From the NCBI GenBank assembly GCA_963814975.1, contig CAWFFB010000005.1:57835-121834 (forward strand): a DNA stretch of 64,000 nt, written 5' to 3'. The notes below the pieces were generated by a model. It did no database searches, was not told where the DNA came from, and worked only from the letters and a program-made list of their open reading frames with translations. Both the position numbers and the translations under genes were made by a program. The first letter of the stretch is position 1, and every line of letters begins with the position of its first letter. Source of the stretch: CAVUXJ01 sp963814975 (GTDB lineage Bacteria > Acidobacteriota > Vicinamibacteria > Vicinamibacterales > CAVVIG01). Positions 35,072 through 43,739 of this stretch are shown piece after piece.

Positions 35072-36757
35072 ATGTGGCAGCAGAACTATGAGCCGCTGAG
35101 CGGGAGCCTGGGTTTGTCCGCGATCGTCGCCGCGATTCCCATTCTCGTTCTCTTCTACATGCTCGGTGTGATTCGGAAGCCCGCGTGGATGGCGGCAGTC
35201 TCGGCGCTCGCCGCAGCTTTTGTTCTGGCCTTGCTCGTGTACGGCATGCCGGTGCAGCTGGCCGTGATGTCAACGCTGAACGGGGCGGCGTTCGGGCTGT
35301 TCCCGATCGCGTGGATCGTCTTTTCCTCCATCATGCTTTACCGGTTAGCGGTCGATACCGGCAAGTTCGAAGTCATCAAGGATTCGGTCGGCGGTCTGAC
35401 CAACGACCGTCGGCTGCAGGCCTTGCTCATCGCCTTTTCGTTTGGCGCGTTCATCGAAGGCGCGGCCGGGTTCGGCGCGCCGGTTGCCGTGGCGGGCGCG
35501 ATGCTTGCCGGCCTCGGGTTCTCGCCCTTTTACGCGGCCGGGATCTGCCTGCTCGCGAACACGGCGCCGGTGGCGTTCGGGTCGATCGGCATTCCGGTGA
35601 CGACCCTGGCCGGCATCACCGGGTTGCCGGTTCTGTTGCTCAGCGCGATGGTCGGACGCCTCTGCGCGATGATCTCGGTCATCATCCCGATGTACATGCT
35701 CGTGGTGATGGTCGGATTCGCCAGAACGATAGAGGTCCTGCCCGCCGTGATCGTGTGCGGGCTGTCGTTCGCAGCGGTGCAGTTCTATGTCTCGAACTAC
35801 ATCGGGCCGGAGCTCACCGACATCCTGAGCTCTCTCGCCTGCATCGGCGCGATGGTGCTGGTGATCAAGGTCTGGAAGCCGAAAAATATCTTCCGTCTGG
35901 AGGGAGAGAAACCTGCAACGGTCGCCCCGAAGCGGCACACCCCGGGCGAGCTTTTTCAGGCGTGGCTGCCGTATATGTTGCTGGTGGCTTTCGTGCTTGT
36001 CTGGGGCGAGGCCGACGTGAAGGCCGCACTCGACAGATTCACGAATGGTCTGCTTCCGTCGTTTCTGCCGAGGAACCCAAATGTGTTGAACGGGCTGAAT
36101 GTGCCCGGACTGCATAATCTCATCACCCGCATTCCGCCCGTGACAGCCGCTCCCGCGCCTTATGCGGCAGTTTTTGCGCTGAACTGGCTGACTGCATCCG
36201 GTACTGCCTGCTTCCTGGCCACCATCGCAGCTGCGATTTTCCTGCGCGTGAAGCCCGGGCAGTTCGTGGACATCTACAAAGCCACCTTCCACCAGCTCGC
36301 GAAGCCCATGATCACCATTGCGAGCATGCTGGCACTCGCGTACTTGATGAACTATTCCGGGATGACATCAACCTTGGGCCTGGCCTTGGCCACGACCGGC
36401 GGAGCGTTTCCGTTCTTCAGCGCAATACTTGGATGGCTGGGCGTGTTCCTGACGGGCAGCGACACGTCATCGAATGCGCTCTTTGGCAACCTGCAGGTTA
36501 TCACTGCCAACGCGCTCGGTCTGAATCCGATACTGACGGCCTCGGTGAACTCGGCGGCCGGTGTGATGGGGAAGATGATTTCGCTCCAGAGCATCGCCGT
36601 CGCCGTCGCCGCCACCGGGCTGACCACTGCCGACGAAGCCAAGCTGTTCCGCTTCACCATCAAGCACAGCGTGTTCCTCGCTTGCGTGGTCGGCGTGATG
36701 GCGATGGTGTTCGCTTACGTGGTTCCCGGGTTCGTGCCGGTGGTTGCCCCGAAATGA
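35072..36757 (+). CDS. lldP: L-lactate permease (LctP family)
   Basis: This 561-residue protein has about 13 membrane helices and the LctP family segments: FGAFIEGAAGFGAPVAVAGA near residue 125, NTAPVAFGSIGIP, and FLTGSDTSSNALFGNLQ near residue 460. The family imports lactate or glycolate with protons. The ATG at 35072 (MWQQNYEPLSG) is the usual start. A weak promoter-like sequence (TTGGCC and TAGAGT, 16 bases apart) precedes it. No lactate dehydrogenase lies next to it in this window, so the partner enzyme is elsewhere. It is intact. Confidence 0.93.
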   Translation: MWQQNYEPLSGSLGLSAIVAAIPILVLFYMLGVIRKPAWMAAVSALAAAFVLALLVYGMPVQLAVMSTLNGAAFGLFPIAWIVFSSIMLYRLAVDTGKFEVIKDSVGGLTNDRRLQALLIAFSFGAFIEGAAGFGAPVAVAGAMLAGLGFSPFYAAGICLLANTAPVAFGSIGIPVTTLAGITGLPVLLLSAMVGRLCAMISVIIPMYMLVVMVGFARTIEVLPAVIVCGLSFAAVQFYVSNYIGPELTDILSSLACIGAMVLVIKVWKPKNIFRLEGEKPATVAPKRHTPGELFQAWLPYMLLVAFVLVWGEADVKAALDRFTNGLLPSFLPRNPNVLNGLNVPGLHNLITRIPPVTAAPAPYAAVFALNWLTASGTACFLATIAAAIFLRVKPGQFVDIYKATFHQLAKPMITIASMLALAYLMNYSGMTSTLGLALATTGGAFPFFSAILGWLGVFLTGSDTSSNALFGNLQVITANALGLNPILTASVNSAAGVMGKMISLQSIAVAVAATGLTTADEAKLFRFTIKHSVFLACVVGVMAMVFAYVVPGFVPVVAPK

Positions 36758-36798
36758 CGTCGAAGGGAGGCGGCTCACGGGAGGGATGACGGAGCCTT

Positions 36799-37260
36799 TC
36801 AGTGTTTGGCGTCGGCTGGCTCTCGCTTCAGCGATTCCACGAGCTGATGGACATACATCAGGCGCTCGATCCGCTCGGCGCCCAGGACGTAGATCTCGTA
36901 AACGATGGCTTTGACCGTCACGATCAGCGCCTTCAGGGATTCAGCGCTCAATGGTTCCGTACCCTGACCGAGCATGCCGAGGATCTGGAACAACGCCGGC
37001 GCCACCGCGGGGTGTTTCTCGCTGAGCGTCAGCAGGCTGGCCGCGTAGTCGTCGGCGGCTGCGTGCTCGGTGTCGAGGATCAGATCGACCGCCTTGCGCG
37101 CACAGGCCGTCCCACCCATCCCGAATGACATGTTGAGGCAGCCGTCCGCTTCGTCGAGCATCTGGCGGATCTGATGCGGCACACGCGAGTCGACCACGAG
37201 AAACCGTGGCGACGCCCCATCGTCGTGCGCGAAGGGTTCAGAAGACATCGGCTTGATCAT
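36799..37260 (-). CDS. Conserved-looking hypothetical protein
   Basis: This 153-residue cytoplasmic protein is helical, with no signal peptide or membrane segment. The middle part has MSFGMGGTACARKAVDLILD and the tail YEIYVLGAERIERLMYVHQL. I do not recognise the family. GC-rich third codon positions and an undisturbed frame support it as a real gene. It is convergent with lldP, the stops being about 40 bases apart. Confidence 0.55.
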   Translation of the reverse strand: MIKPMSSEPFAHDDGASPRFLVVDSRVPHQIRQMLDEADGCLNMSFGMGGTACARKAVDLILDTEHAAADDYAASLLTLSEKHPAVAPALFQILGMLGQGTEPLSAESLKALIVTVKAIVYEIYVLGAERIERLMYVHQLVESLKREPADAKH

Positions 37261-37427
37261 TCCCAGGAGACATCGGTTTGGTCATAGGAGAAATCCGGGG
37301 TTGCTCTCACTCTGGACTACAAAGATCGAGCCGCGGTGTACAGCTCGAATTGTCGAGGCTAAGTTACGATGACCCGGTCACTTACGGGAACGACCAAGGG
37401 GAAGGCCCGGCGTCGCGACGCTCGGAA

Positions 37428-37643
37428 ATGACCGCGCGGAGACGAAAGCGTAACCAGGCGGCCTTCAAACAGCACGAAGCGCACCGCAAGCCACGGGTCT
37501 CGGGGATTCAGGCGATCTCGCGCGCGAATCCCTGGATGAAGGGCGGCAACGAGGATCGGTCGTGGCTGATTGGCTGCGACGCGTGGCACGTGGCGTTGAG
37601 CGCCCCCGCGTTCGAGGGCAGACCGGACGGAGCCATTCGATGA
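37428..37643 (+). CDS. Small ORF (71 residues) coupled to the alpha/beta hydrolase
   Basis: The ATG at 37428 opens MTARRRKRNQAAFKQHEAHR and the ORF ends with a TGA that overlaps the hydrolase ATG by four bases (ATGA). Third codon positions are nearly all G or C, as in real genes of this genome, and the C-terminal part (EDRSWLIGCDAWHVALSAP) looks folded. No family is recognised and no strong ribosome-binding site is seen. Together with the next two genes it would make a three-gene coupled run. Confidence 0.4.
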   Translation: MTARRRKRNQAAFKQHEAHRKPRVSGIQAISRANPWMKGGNEDRSWLIGCDAWHVALSAPAFEGRPDGAIR

Positions 37644-38458
37644 CGGCAGGAACGGGCGACGCAACATTCAAGACATCGGACGGATCCGCAATCGCGTTTA
37701 CGCGCCATCGCATGCCGGGGACAGGCGCGCCGCGCCTGGCGCTGATTCATTCGCTGGCCCTCGACCGCAGCGTCTGGGATGGCGTCGTGAACAGGCTGAG
37801 CGGGGAAGCCGAGCTTCTCACGTACGACTGCCGCGGACACGGACGGTCGGAACGCCGTGCAACCGCTTTCACGGCCGAGCTTTTCGCGCGCGATCTCGCG
37901 GAACTGCTCGATCATGTCGGCTGGCCGAGCGCCGCAATCGGCGGCTGCTCGATGGGCGGATGTGTCGCGATGGCCCTCGCCGGCCTGTACCCGGCTCGAG
38001 TCCGGGGCCTTGGGCTCGTCGACACGACCGCCTGGTACGGCGAGCAGGGTCCTGCGCAGTGGCGCGCACGTGCGGCCGACGCGCGCGCGAAGGGGTTACC
38101 GGCCCTCGTGGACTTCCAGGGCGAGCGCTGGTTCGGCGAGGGTTTTCGCCGCGACCACCCGACACTGGTAGCGCGCGCGGCGGACGTCTTTGTCGCGAAC
38201 GATCTCGACTGTTACGCGGCGAGCTGCGCCCTTCTGGGCAACGCCGACCTGCGGTCTTACCTTCACACCCTTCGGGTGCCCGTTTCGATCCTGGTTGGCG
38301 ACGAGGACTACGCCACCCCGATTGAAATGTCACGCCTCCTGCACCGGGCCATTCCACACTCGACGCTGACGATCCTCCCTGGCGCCCGCCACTTGACGCC
38401 GGTGGAGTGTCCCGATCAGGTGAGCGCCCAGCTTCGGACCGTGCTCCCGCGCGAATGA
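37640..38458 (+). CDS. Alpha/beta hydrolase, 3-oxoadipate enol-lactonase-like
   Basis: This 272-residue protein has the alpha/beta-hydrolase triad: nucleophile elbow GGCSMGGCVA (Ser), acid in LVGDEDYATP (Asp), and GARHLTPVE (His), with the oxyanion segment LIHSLALDRSVWDG. Overall layout is like PcaD, which opens 3-oxoadipate enol-lactone in the beta-ketoadipate pathway, but PcaD-like proteins have many other ester substrates. The start at 37640 is set by ATGA coupling to the small ORF. Its own stop overlaps the MFS start by four bases (ATGA), tying hydrolase and transporter together. Confidence 0.8.
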   Translation: MTAGTGDATFKTSDGSAIAFTRHRMPGTGAPRLALIHSLALDRSVWDGVVNRLSGEAELLTYDCRGHGRSERRATAFTAELFARDLAELLDHVGWPSAAIGGCSMGGCVAMALAGLYPARVRGLGLVDTTAWYGEQGPAQWRARAADARAKGLPALVDFQGERWFGEGFRRDHPTLVARAADVFVANDLDCYAASCALLGNADLRSYLHTLRVPVSILVGDEDYATPIEMSRLLHRAIPHSTLTILPGARHLTPVECPDQVSAQLRTVLPRE

Positions 38459-39549
38459 CGGATGAGCGTCGGCTCGCGCAGACCGCCGGCGCGGACGCGC
38501 TCCTCGCCCGCCTCGAGAGCGTTCCTTTTTCGCGCTGGCATCTCCGGCCGCGCGTCGTGGTCGGCACCGCGACGTTTTTCGATGCGTTCGACGCGCTCTC
38601 GCTGGCGTTCGTACTGCCGGTTCTCGTGCCCTCGTGGGGGCTTTCGGCCCGCCAGGTCGGCGTCCTGATCGCGATCGGATATCTGGGCCAGCTTCTCGGC
38701 GCGTTGATCTTCGGATCGCTGGCCGAGTCCATTGGACGCATTCGCAGCGCCGCGGCGGCGGTCGCCATCATGTCGGTGATGAGCCTCGGCTGCGCCATAT
38801 CCGCGTCCTTCGCGGCGCTGCTGGTCTGCCGCTTCATACAGGGGATTGGCGTGGGTGGCGAAATGCCAGTCGCAGCTGTCTACATCAACGAGCTCTCGAA
38901 GGCACGTGGGCGAGGACGGTTTTTCCTGCTCTACGAGCTGATCTTTCCGGTCGGTCTCATGGCGACGGGGCAGATCGGTGCCGTGCTTGTGCCGCTGTTC
39001 GGCTGGCAGATCATGTTGCTCATCGGCGGCATCCCAGGGCTGGTCGTCACGTGGCTGCTCCTCCGGTTGCCGGAGTCGCCGCGGTGGTTGATCACCCAGG
39101 GCCGTCTTGCGGAGGCCGAAGCGATCGTGCGCGACATGGAAGCTTATTCCGATAACCGCGTGATGCCAGCCGCGGCGGCCGGACAGCCTGCAGGCACTGT
39201 TTCGTCTTCTGGCGCCGCGCGCGGCACGTGGCGAGACCTGCTGCGGCCGCCGTATCGTGGTCGAACCCTGACGGTCTGGGCGCTGTGGTCGTGCGCCTAC
39301 TTCATCACGAACGGTCTGAACAATTGGATGCCGACCCTTTACAACCAGGTGTATCACCTGAGTCTTCAGCAGTCGCTCCGCGCCGGCACCTTGACCAACC
39401 TCGTCCATGCTGCTGGTCGGGTATCTCGTCGCCGTCGAAGACATCCGTTCAGTGTTTCAATGTTCGCGGGCGTGGCCATCGTCGGCGCCCTGGTCGCCGC
39501 GCGCATGCTGGAAACGGGCAACAGACGTCTGGAAGATATCGCCGCCTGA
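38455..39549 (+). pseudogene. MFS transporter, aromatic-acid/H+ symporter type, with internal deletion
   Basis: The first 300 residues are a good AAHS-type MFS protein: GTATFFDAFDALSLAFVLP in TM1, then GSLAESIGRIRS (loop 2-3), GIGVGGEMPVAAVYI, LPESPRWLITQG and SLQQSLRAGTLTNLV in TM7. After about 39410 the sequence reads an Arg/Ser-rich stretch and then jumps to the usual last helix (SMFAGVAIVGALVAARMLET). About 100 residues covering TM8-TM11 are missing and a frame change is also implied at the junction. It is probably non-functional, unless the assembly has collapsed. The ATG at 38455 is set by overlap with the hydrolase stop. Confidence 0.7.
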
Positions 39550-39612
39550 GAAAGGGTCCCCAATGATCGGCGGACACGGCCTGAACGAGATCCCGGGGCG
39601 CGGCTTGTAGTC

Positions 39613-39618
39613 TATAAT
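39613..39618 (+). promoter_or_regulatory. Perfect -10 element (TATAAT) before the TonB receptor gene
   Basis: TATAAT at 39613-39618 lies 70 bases before the receptor ATG in an AT-richer stretch. No good -35 hexamer occurs 16-18 bases upstream, so it may need an activator. Confidence 0.35.
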
Positions 39619-39688
39619 TCGTTCATCAATTCGTTCGTTCTTCGGACGTGCCCTCTATCAATCGCTCGCTCGTGAGCGGAGCCTCAAA

Positions 39689-41992
39689 ATGCTACTCGGA
39701 CTCGCCCTTTCACTGTCGCTCGTCCAGGCGAGCGGAACGGGCATCGTCAAGGATCAGACCGGCGGCGCCGTGCCCGGCGCCTCGATCAGCGTACGTAGCA
39801 GCTCGGGAATCGACGAGGTCACCGTGTCGGGTCCCGACGGTCGCTTTGTCCTCGAAAAGACGCCCGACGGCCAGGCCACACTGGTCGTGCGCGCCCTCGG
39901 ATTTGCCGTCAAAGAGCAGCCGTTCTCCGGGGGAGGCGACATCGAGGTCGTCCTCGAGCCGGCGACCATTCTCGAAACCGTGACGGTCACCGCCGGGCGC
40001 ACGGAAGAGCGGCTGGGGAGTATCCCCGCAAGCATCAACGTGCTCGACCGTGCCGACATCCGGCAATCGCCCGCCGTCGTCGCGGACGACGTCCTGCGGC
40101 AGCTGCCGACGTTCAGCCTCTTTCGCCGCACCAGCAGCCTGTCGTCGCATCCCACTGCGCAGGGCGTCTCGCTGCGCGGCATCGGGCCGAGCGGGGTCAG
40201 CCGTACGCTGGTGCTGATTGACAACGTGCCTTTCAATGATCCGTTCGGCGGCTGGGTGTACTGGACGCGGGTACCGCTGGACAGCGTCGATCGTATCGAG
40301 GTGGTCGACGGCACGAGCTCCAGCTTGTACGGCAACTACGCGATGGGCGGCGTGATCAACATCATCAGCGGCCGTCCGGCTCGCCGCGCGGCGGAGCTCG
40401 GCACGCAGTACGGCAACCTCAACTCTCCGAAGCTGGACTTCCGCGGCAGCGATGTCTGGGGCAAGGTCGGCGCCGCGATCGATGGCGGCTGGTTCAACAC
40501 CGACGGGTTCCCGATCGTCGTCGCGGACGAACGGGGCCCGGTGGACACGAAGGCGACCGTAGAGTTTCGAAACCTGAACGTGAAGGTCGACTACAACCCG
40601 ACCTCGCGCTTCAGCGCATTCGTCCGGGGCGGTTATTTCCGCGAAGAGCGGGACAACGCCAAGAAGAGCACGTTCGACGGCACGCCGGAGGGCAACGATA
40701 CGACATGGACCTCCGGCAGTGGCGGCGTGCGAATCCTGCTTCCCGATCAGAGCGACCTCCAGGGCCGCGTGTTCGTCGACGTGGCGACGTTCCGCAGCAA
40801 TTTTCTCGCGGTGCCCAACCCCGTCACTCGCGCCGTCGGACGGATGACCCTCGACCAGCGTGTGCCAACCAAGGGCTTCGGCGGGATGGTCCAGTGGTCG
40901 CGCGCCGGGGGCACGCGGCATCTCTTTACGGCGGGAACCGACTGGCGCTGGGTCGACGGCGACAGTAACGAGAACGTCCGCGACGCGACGACCGGCCTGA
41001 CCTTCACCCTGAGTCGAGTTTCAGGCGGCACGCAGCGAAGCGTCGGCGCGTTCGTCCAGGACGTGATGACCCCCGTCGATCGCCTGACCGTGACGCTCAG
41101 CGCCCGCGTCGATCACTGGCGGAACTACGACGCGCACAACCTCGAGACCTCGCTGCCCTCCGGCGACCCGACGGCGAACAACAATCCGAACCTGCCCGAG
41201 AAAAGCGACACCGTGGCCAGCCCGCGCGCCGCGGCGATGTACCGGCTCACCGAGAAGGTGAACGTGTGGAGCAGTCTGGGCTGGGGCTTCCGCGCGCCAA
41301 CGCTCAACGAGCTGTATCGCCAGTTCAGGGTCGGCCAGACCTTGACGCTGGCGAATGCGGAGCTCGGGCCGGAGCGTCTTGTGGGTGGCGAGGTGGGGGT
41401 GAACGTCGAGCCGGTGACGAATCTGACCGTGCGGGGGACCTGGTTCGACAACCGGATCGAGAACCCTGTGTCGAACGTGACCATTCTGGTCGCTGGCGCG
41501 ACTATCACCCAGCAGCGGCAGAACCTGGGCCGCACGCGGGTCCGCGGCGTGCAGACCGACGTCGAGTACCGCCTGGGTTCCGACTGGCGGCTGGGGGCCG
41601 GGTATCTCTACAATGACGCAAAGGTCACTGAGGACACCAGGGTGGTGCTCGTCGGGAAATTCCTGCCTCAGGTGCCGCAGCATCGCGGCTCGGCGCGCGT
41701 GGCATACACGAATGCCCGCATCGCCTCGCTTGCCCTCGGCGTGCAGATGTTCGGCCGCCAGTTCGACGACGATTTGAACGTCCGCACGATAGGGGGGAGC
41801 ACCGAGCCCGGGCTGCCCCCATACGCGGCGGTCGACTTCACCGCGTCGCGTGCGGTGGGGCGCAATTTCGACGTATTCTTCGGTGTGCAGAACTTGCTGG
41901 ACGAGGAGTACTTCGTCGGCACGAATCCGACGACGATCGGCTCGCCGCGGCTGGTTCATGGCGGGGTGCGCGTGCGTTTCTCGGGACGGTAG
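39689..41992 (+). CDS. TonB-dependent outer-membrane receptor with N-terminal CarboxypepD_reg domain
   Basis: This intact 767-residue receptor begins with a signal peptide (MLLGLALSLSLVQA), followed by a carboxypeptidase-regulatory-like beta domain (GIVKDQTGGAVPGASISV), then a plug domain (ETVTVTAGRTEERLGSIPAS, with VLIDNVPFNDPFGGW and SSLYGNYAMGGVINI) and a C-terminal beta barrel ending in HGGVRVRFSGR. It would import a siderophore, cobalamin, sugar or other large substrate using TonB energy; the substrate cannot be told. It opens a run of plus-strand genes that includes a cytochrome and two quinoprotein dehydrogenases, so import of their substrate or cofactor is a testable idea. Confidence 0.9.
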   Translation: MLLGLALSLSLVQASGTGIVKDQTGGAVPGASISVRSSSGIDEVTVSGPDGRFVLEKTPDGQATLVVRALGFAVKEQPFSGGGDIEVVLEPATILETVTVTAGRTEERLGSIPASINVLDRADIRQSPAVVADDVLRQLPTFSLFRRTSSLSSHPTAQGVSLRGIGPSGVSRTLVLIDNVPFNDPFGGWVYWTRVPLDSVDRIEVVDGTSSSLYGNYAMGGVINIISGRPARRAAELGTQYGNLNSPKLDFRGSDVWGKVGAAIDGGWFNTDGFPIVVADERGPVDTKATVEFRNLNVKVDYNPTSRFSAFVRGGYFREERDNAKKSTFDGTPEGNDTTWTSGSGGVRILLPDQSDLQGRVFVDVATFRSNFLAVPNPVTRAVGRMTLDQRVPTKGFGGMVQWSRAGGTRHLFTAGTDWRWVDGDSNENVRDATTGLTFTLSRVSGGTQRSVGAFVQDVMTPVDRLTVTLSARVDHWRNYDAHNLETSLPSGDPTANNNPNLPEKSDTVASPRAAAMYRLTEKVNVWSSLGWGFRAPTLNELYRQFRVGQTLTLANAELGPERLVGGEVGVNVEPVTNLTVRGTWFDNRIENPVSNVTILVAGATITQQRQNLGRTRVRGVQTDVEYRLGSDWRLGAGYLYNDAKVTEDTRVVLVGKFLPQVPQHRGSARVAYTNARIASLALGVQMFGRQFDDDLNVRTIGGSTEPGLPPYAAVDFTASRAVGRNFDVFFGVQNLLDEEYFVGTNPTTIGSPRLVHGGVRVRFSGR

Positions 41993-42061
41993 GCCCCGCG
42001 ACAGGTCTTTGCCCGGGTCGATCAGGCGGGTGATATCAGTGGTGAAGAGGAGGAGGTCCTC

Positions 42062-42490
42062 ATGTATCCGACCGTCGTATGGTTGGCGTTGACGCTGGCC
42101 GGGGCGGGGGCGCAGCAACCTGCGTCAACGTCGACCGCGAAGGGGTCGCTCGATTACGAGTTTTTCAAGACGAAGGTGCAGCCCATCTTGTCGAACAAGC
42201 GGCCCGGACACGCGCGATGCATCGCGTGCCATGGCCAGGGCACGCCGTTACGCTTGCAGCCGCTCGCACCGGGGAGTACCACCTGGACTGAAGAGGATTC
42301 CCGCAAGAACTTCGAGACGCTCAAACGCGTGGCACAGCCTGGCAACTTGAAGAGCCGGCTTCTTGTCCACCCGCTCGAGGAAAAAGCTGGCGGCGACTTT
42401 TATCACAGTGGGGGGAAGCACTTCTCCTCGCAGAACGACCCGGAGTGGCTGACGTTGAAAGCCTGGATCTCTGGCGAGACCGGAAAGTAG
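42062..42490 (+). CDS. Secreted monohaem c-type cytochrome
   Basis: A signal peptide (VVWLALTLAGAGAQ) is followed by one haem-binding motif CIACHGQG and the downstream segment SSQNDPEWLTLKAWI, a layout like planctomycete-type/PSCyt1 cytochromes where the final W-x2-L-x-A-W-I is typical. The 142-residue length fits a small electron carrier in the periplasm. A GAGGAGGT ribosome-binding site precedes the ATG at 42062. It sits between the TonB receptor and the YncE-like gene and would be a natural electron acceptor for the quinoprotein dehydrogenases downstream. Confidence 0.82.
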   Translation: MYPTVVWLALTLAGAGAQQPASTSTAKGSLDYEFFKTKVQPILSNKRPGHARCIACHGQGTPLRLQPLAPGSTTWTEEDSRKNFETLKRVAQPGNLKSRLLVHPLEEKAGGDFYHSGGKHFSSQNDPEWLTLKAWISGETGK

Positions 42491-42532
42491 CGCGGCGGAT
42501 CGGTATATCAATCGAGCTGCATAGGAGTTGAG

Positions 42533-43561
42533 ATGAAGAACACACTGATGATTCGTCGGTGTCTCACGGTTTTCGCCGCGATGGTTGTGTGCACAGTTGC
42601 CTTGAGCGCGCAGCACAAGGTGCGCATCATCCAGACCAACGCCGCCGGGGACAACGTTCACGTCATCGATCCGGTCACGAACAAGGTGGTCGGCGTGATT
42701 GAGGGGATCGAGGTGAACCACGGGGCTGGAGTCGCCCCAGACGGGAGCCGGATCTACGTCAGCAATGAAGCGGACAGCACGCTCGACATCGCCGACGCGA
42801 AGACCTTCAAGGTCATCAAGAAAATTCCGTTGAGCGGTCACCCCAACAACATGGCCGTCGGCAAAGACGGGAAGCGCGTGTATGTCGGGATCGCCCAGGA
42901 CCCCGGCGGCGTCGACGTGATTGACACCGTCACGCTCCAGCGGGTCAAGACGATGCCGACAAAGGGCGCGATTCACAACGCGTACGTGACCCCGGACGGC
43001 AAGTATGTGGTGGCCGGCTCCATTCGGGGGAAGAGCGTGAACGTGATGGACACCAAGACCGAGGAGACCGCGTGGACGCTCGACATGGACCTCGGCGTCC
43101 GCCCGATGACGTTCAGCTGGAACGCTGACGGTTCGACCAAGTGGATATTCGTCCAGGTCAGCGATCTCAACGGGTTCGTGGTCGTCGATTTCGCGACACA
43201 TAAGGAGATCAAGCGGATCAAGAACCCGGACTTGCCGCCCGGAAAGTCGACGGTCCCGGAAGGCTCCGATCCCTCGCACGGCTTGGCCGTCACCTCGGAT
43301 GGCAAGACGTTGTTGGTCTGCAGCCGCCTGAACAACCATCTCTACGCCTACTCGCTCCCGGAACTGAACGTGATCGGCGCCGCCGAACTTGGCGGGAAGG
43401 GTGCCGCTTGGGTGACCCTCACGCCAGACGGCAAGACCGCGTACGTGGCGAATCCGGTCACCAACGACGTCTCGGTTGTCGATATCAAGACGATGAAAGA
43501 AACCACTCGCATCGCCGTCGGCCACGTGCCGAAGCGGAATGCGACGGGGATGCTCCAGTAG
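42533..43561 (+). CDS. Secreted YncE-like beta-propeller protein
   Basis: A signal peptide (RRCLTVFAAMVVCTVALSAQ) leads to a seven-bladed YVTN-type propeller, with repeat segments such as AGVAPDGSRIYVSNEADST, AVGKDGKRVYVGIAQD, AVTSDGKTLLVCSRLNNH and TLTPDGKTAYVANPVTND. The repeats have the usual D/N-G-K-x2-Y-V-A pattern. Such propellers bind partners or ligands in the periplasm and often accompany quinoprotein systems. An AGGAG site five bases before the ATG at 42533 sets the start. The gene is intact, with 42 bases separating it from the cytochrome. Confidence 0.85.
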   Translation: MKNTLMIRRCLTVFAAMVVCTVALSAQHKVRIIQTNAAGDNVHVIDPVTNKVVGVIEGIEVNHGAGVAPDGSRIYVSNEADSTLDIADAKTFKVIKKIPLSGHPNNMAVGKDGKRVYVGIAQDPGGVDVIDTVTLQRVKTMPTKGAIHNAYVTPDGKYVVAGSIRGKSVNVMDTKTEETAWTLDMDLGVRPMTFSWNADGSTKWIFVQVSDLNGFVVVDFATHKEIKRIKNPDLPPGKSTVPEGSDPSHGLAVTSDGKTLLVCSRLNNHLYAYSLPELNVIGAAELGGKGAAWVTLTPDGKTAYVANPVTNDVSVVDIKTMKETTRIAVGHVPKRNATGMLQ

Positions 43562-43739
43562 ACGCGCGCGCCGCGGGGTTGAACACGCGGGTCACGGCGA
43601 AGCTGAACCTGAGGGCCTGTACCATGAGAGTGGTGGTGCAGGCCTTCGCCTCCGCTCGACAACTCCCGCCTTCGCTGCCTCGGTGGCGTTTTTGTCGGCG
43701 ACATATCCACGATTCGACGGATCCACAAATTCAGGGAGC

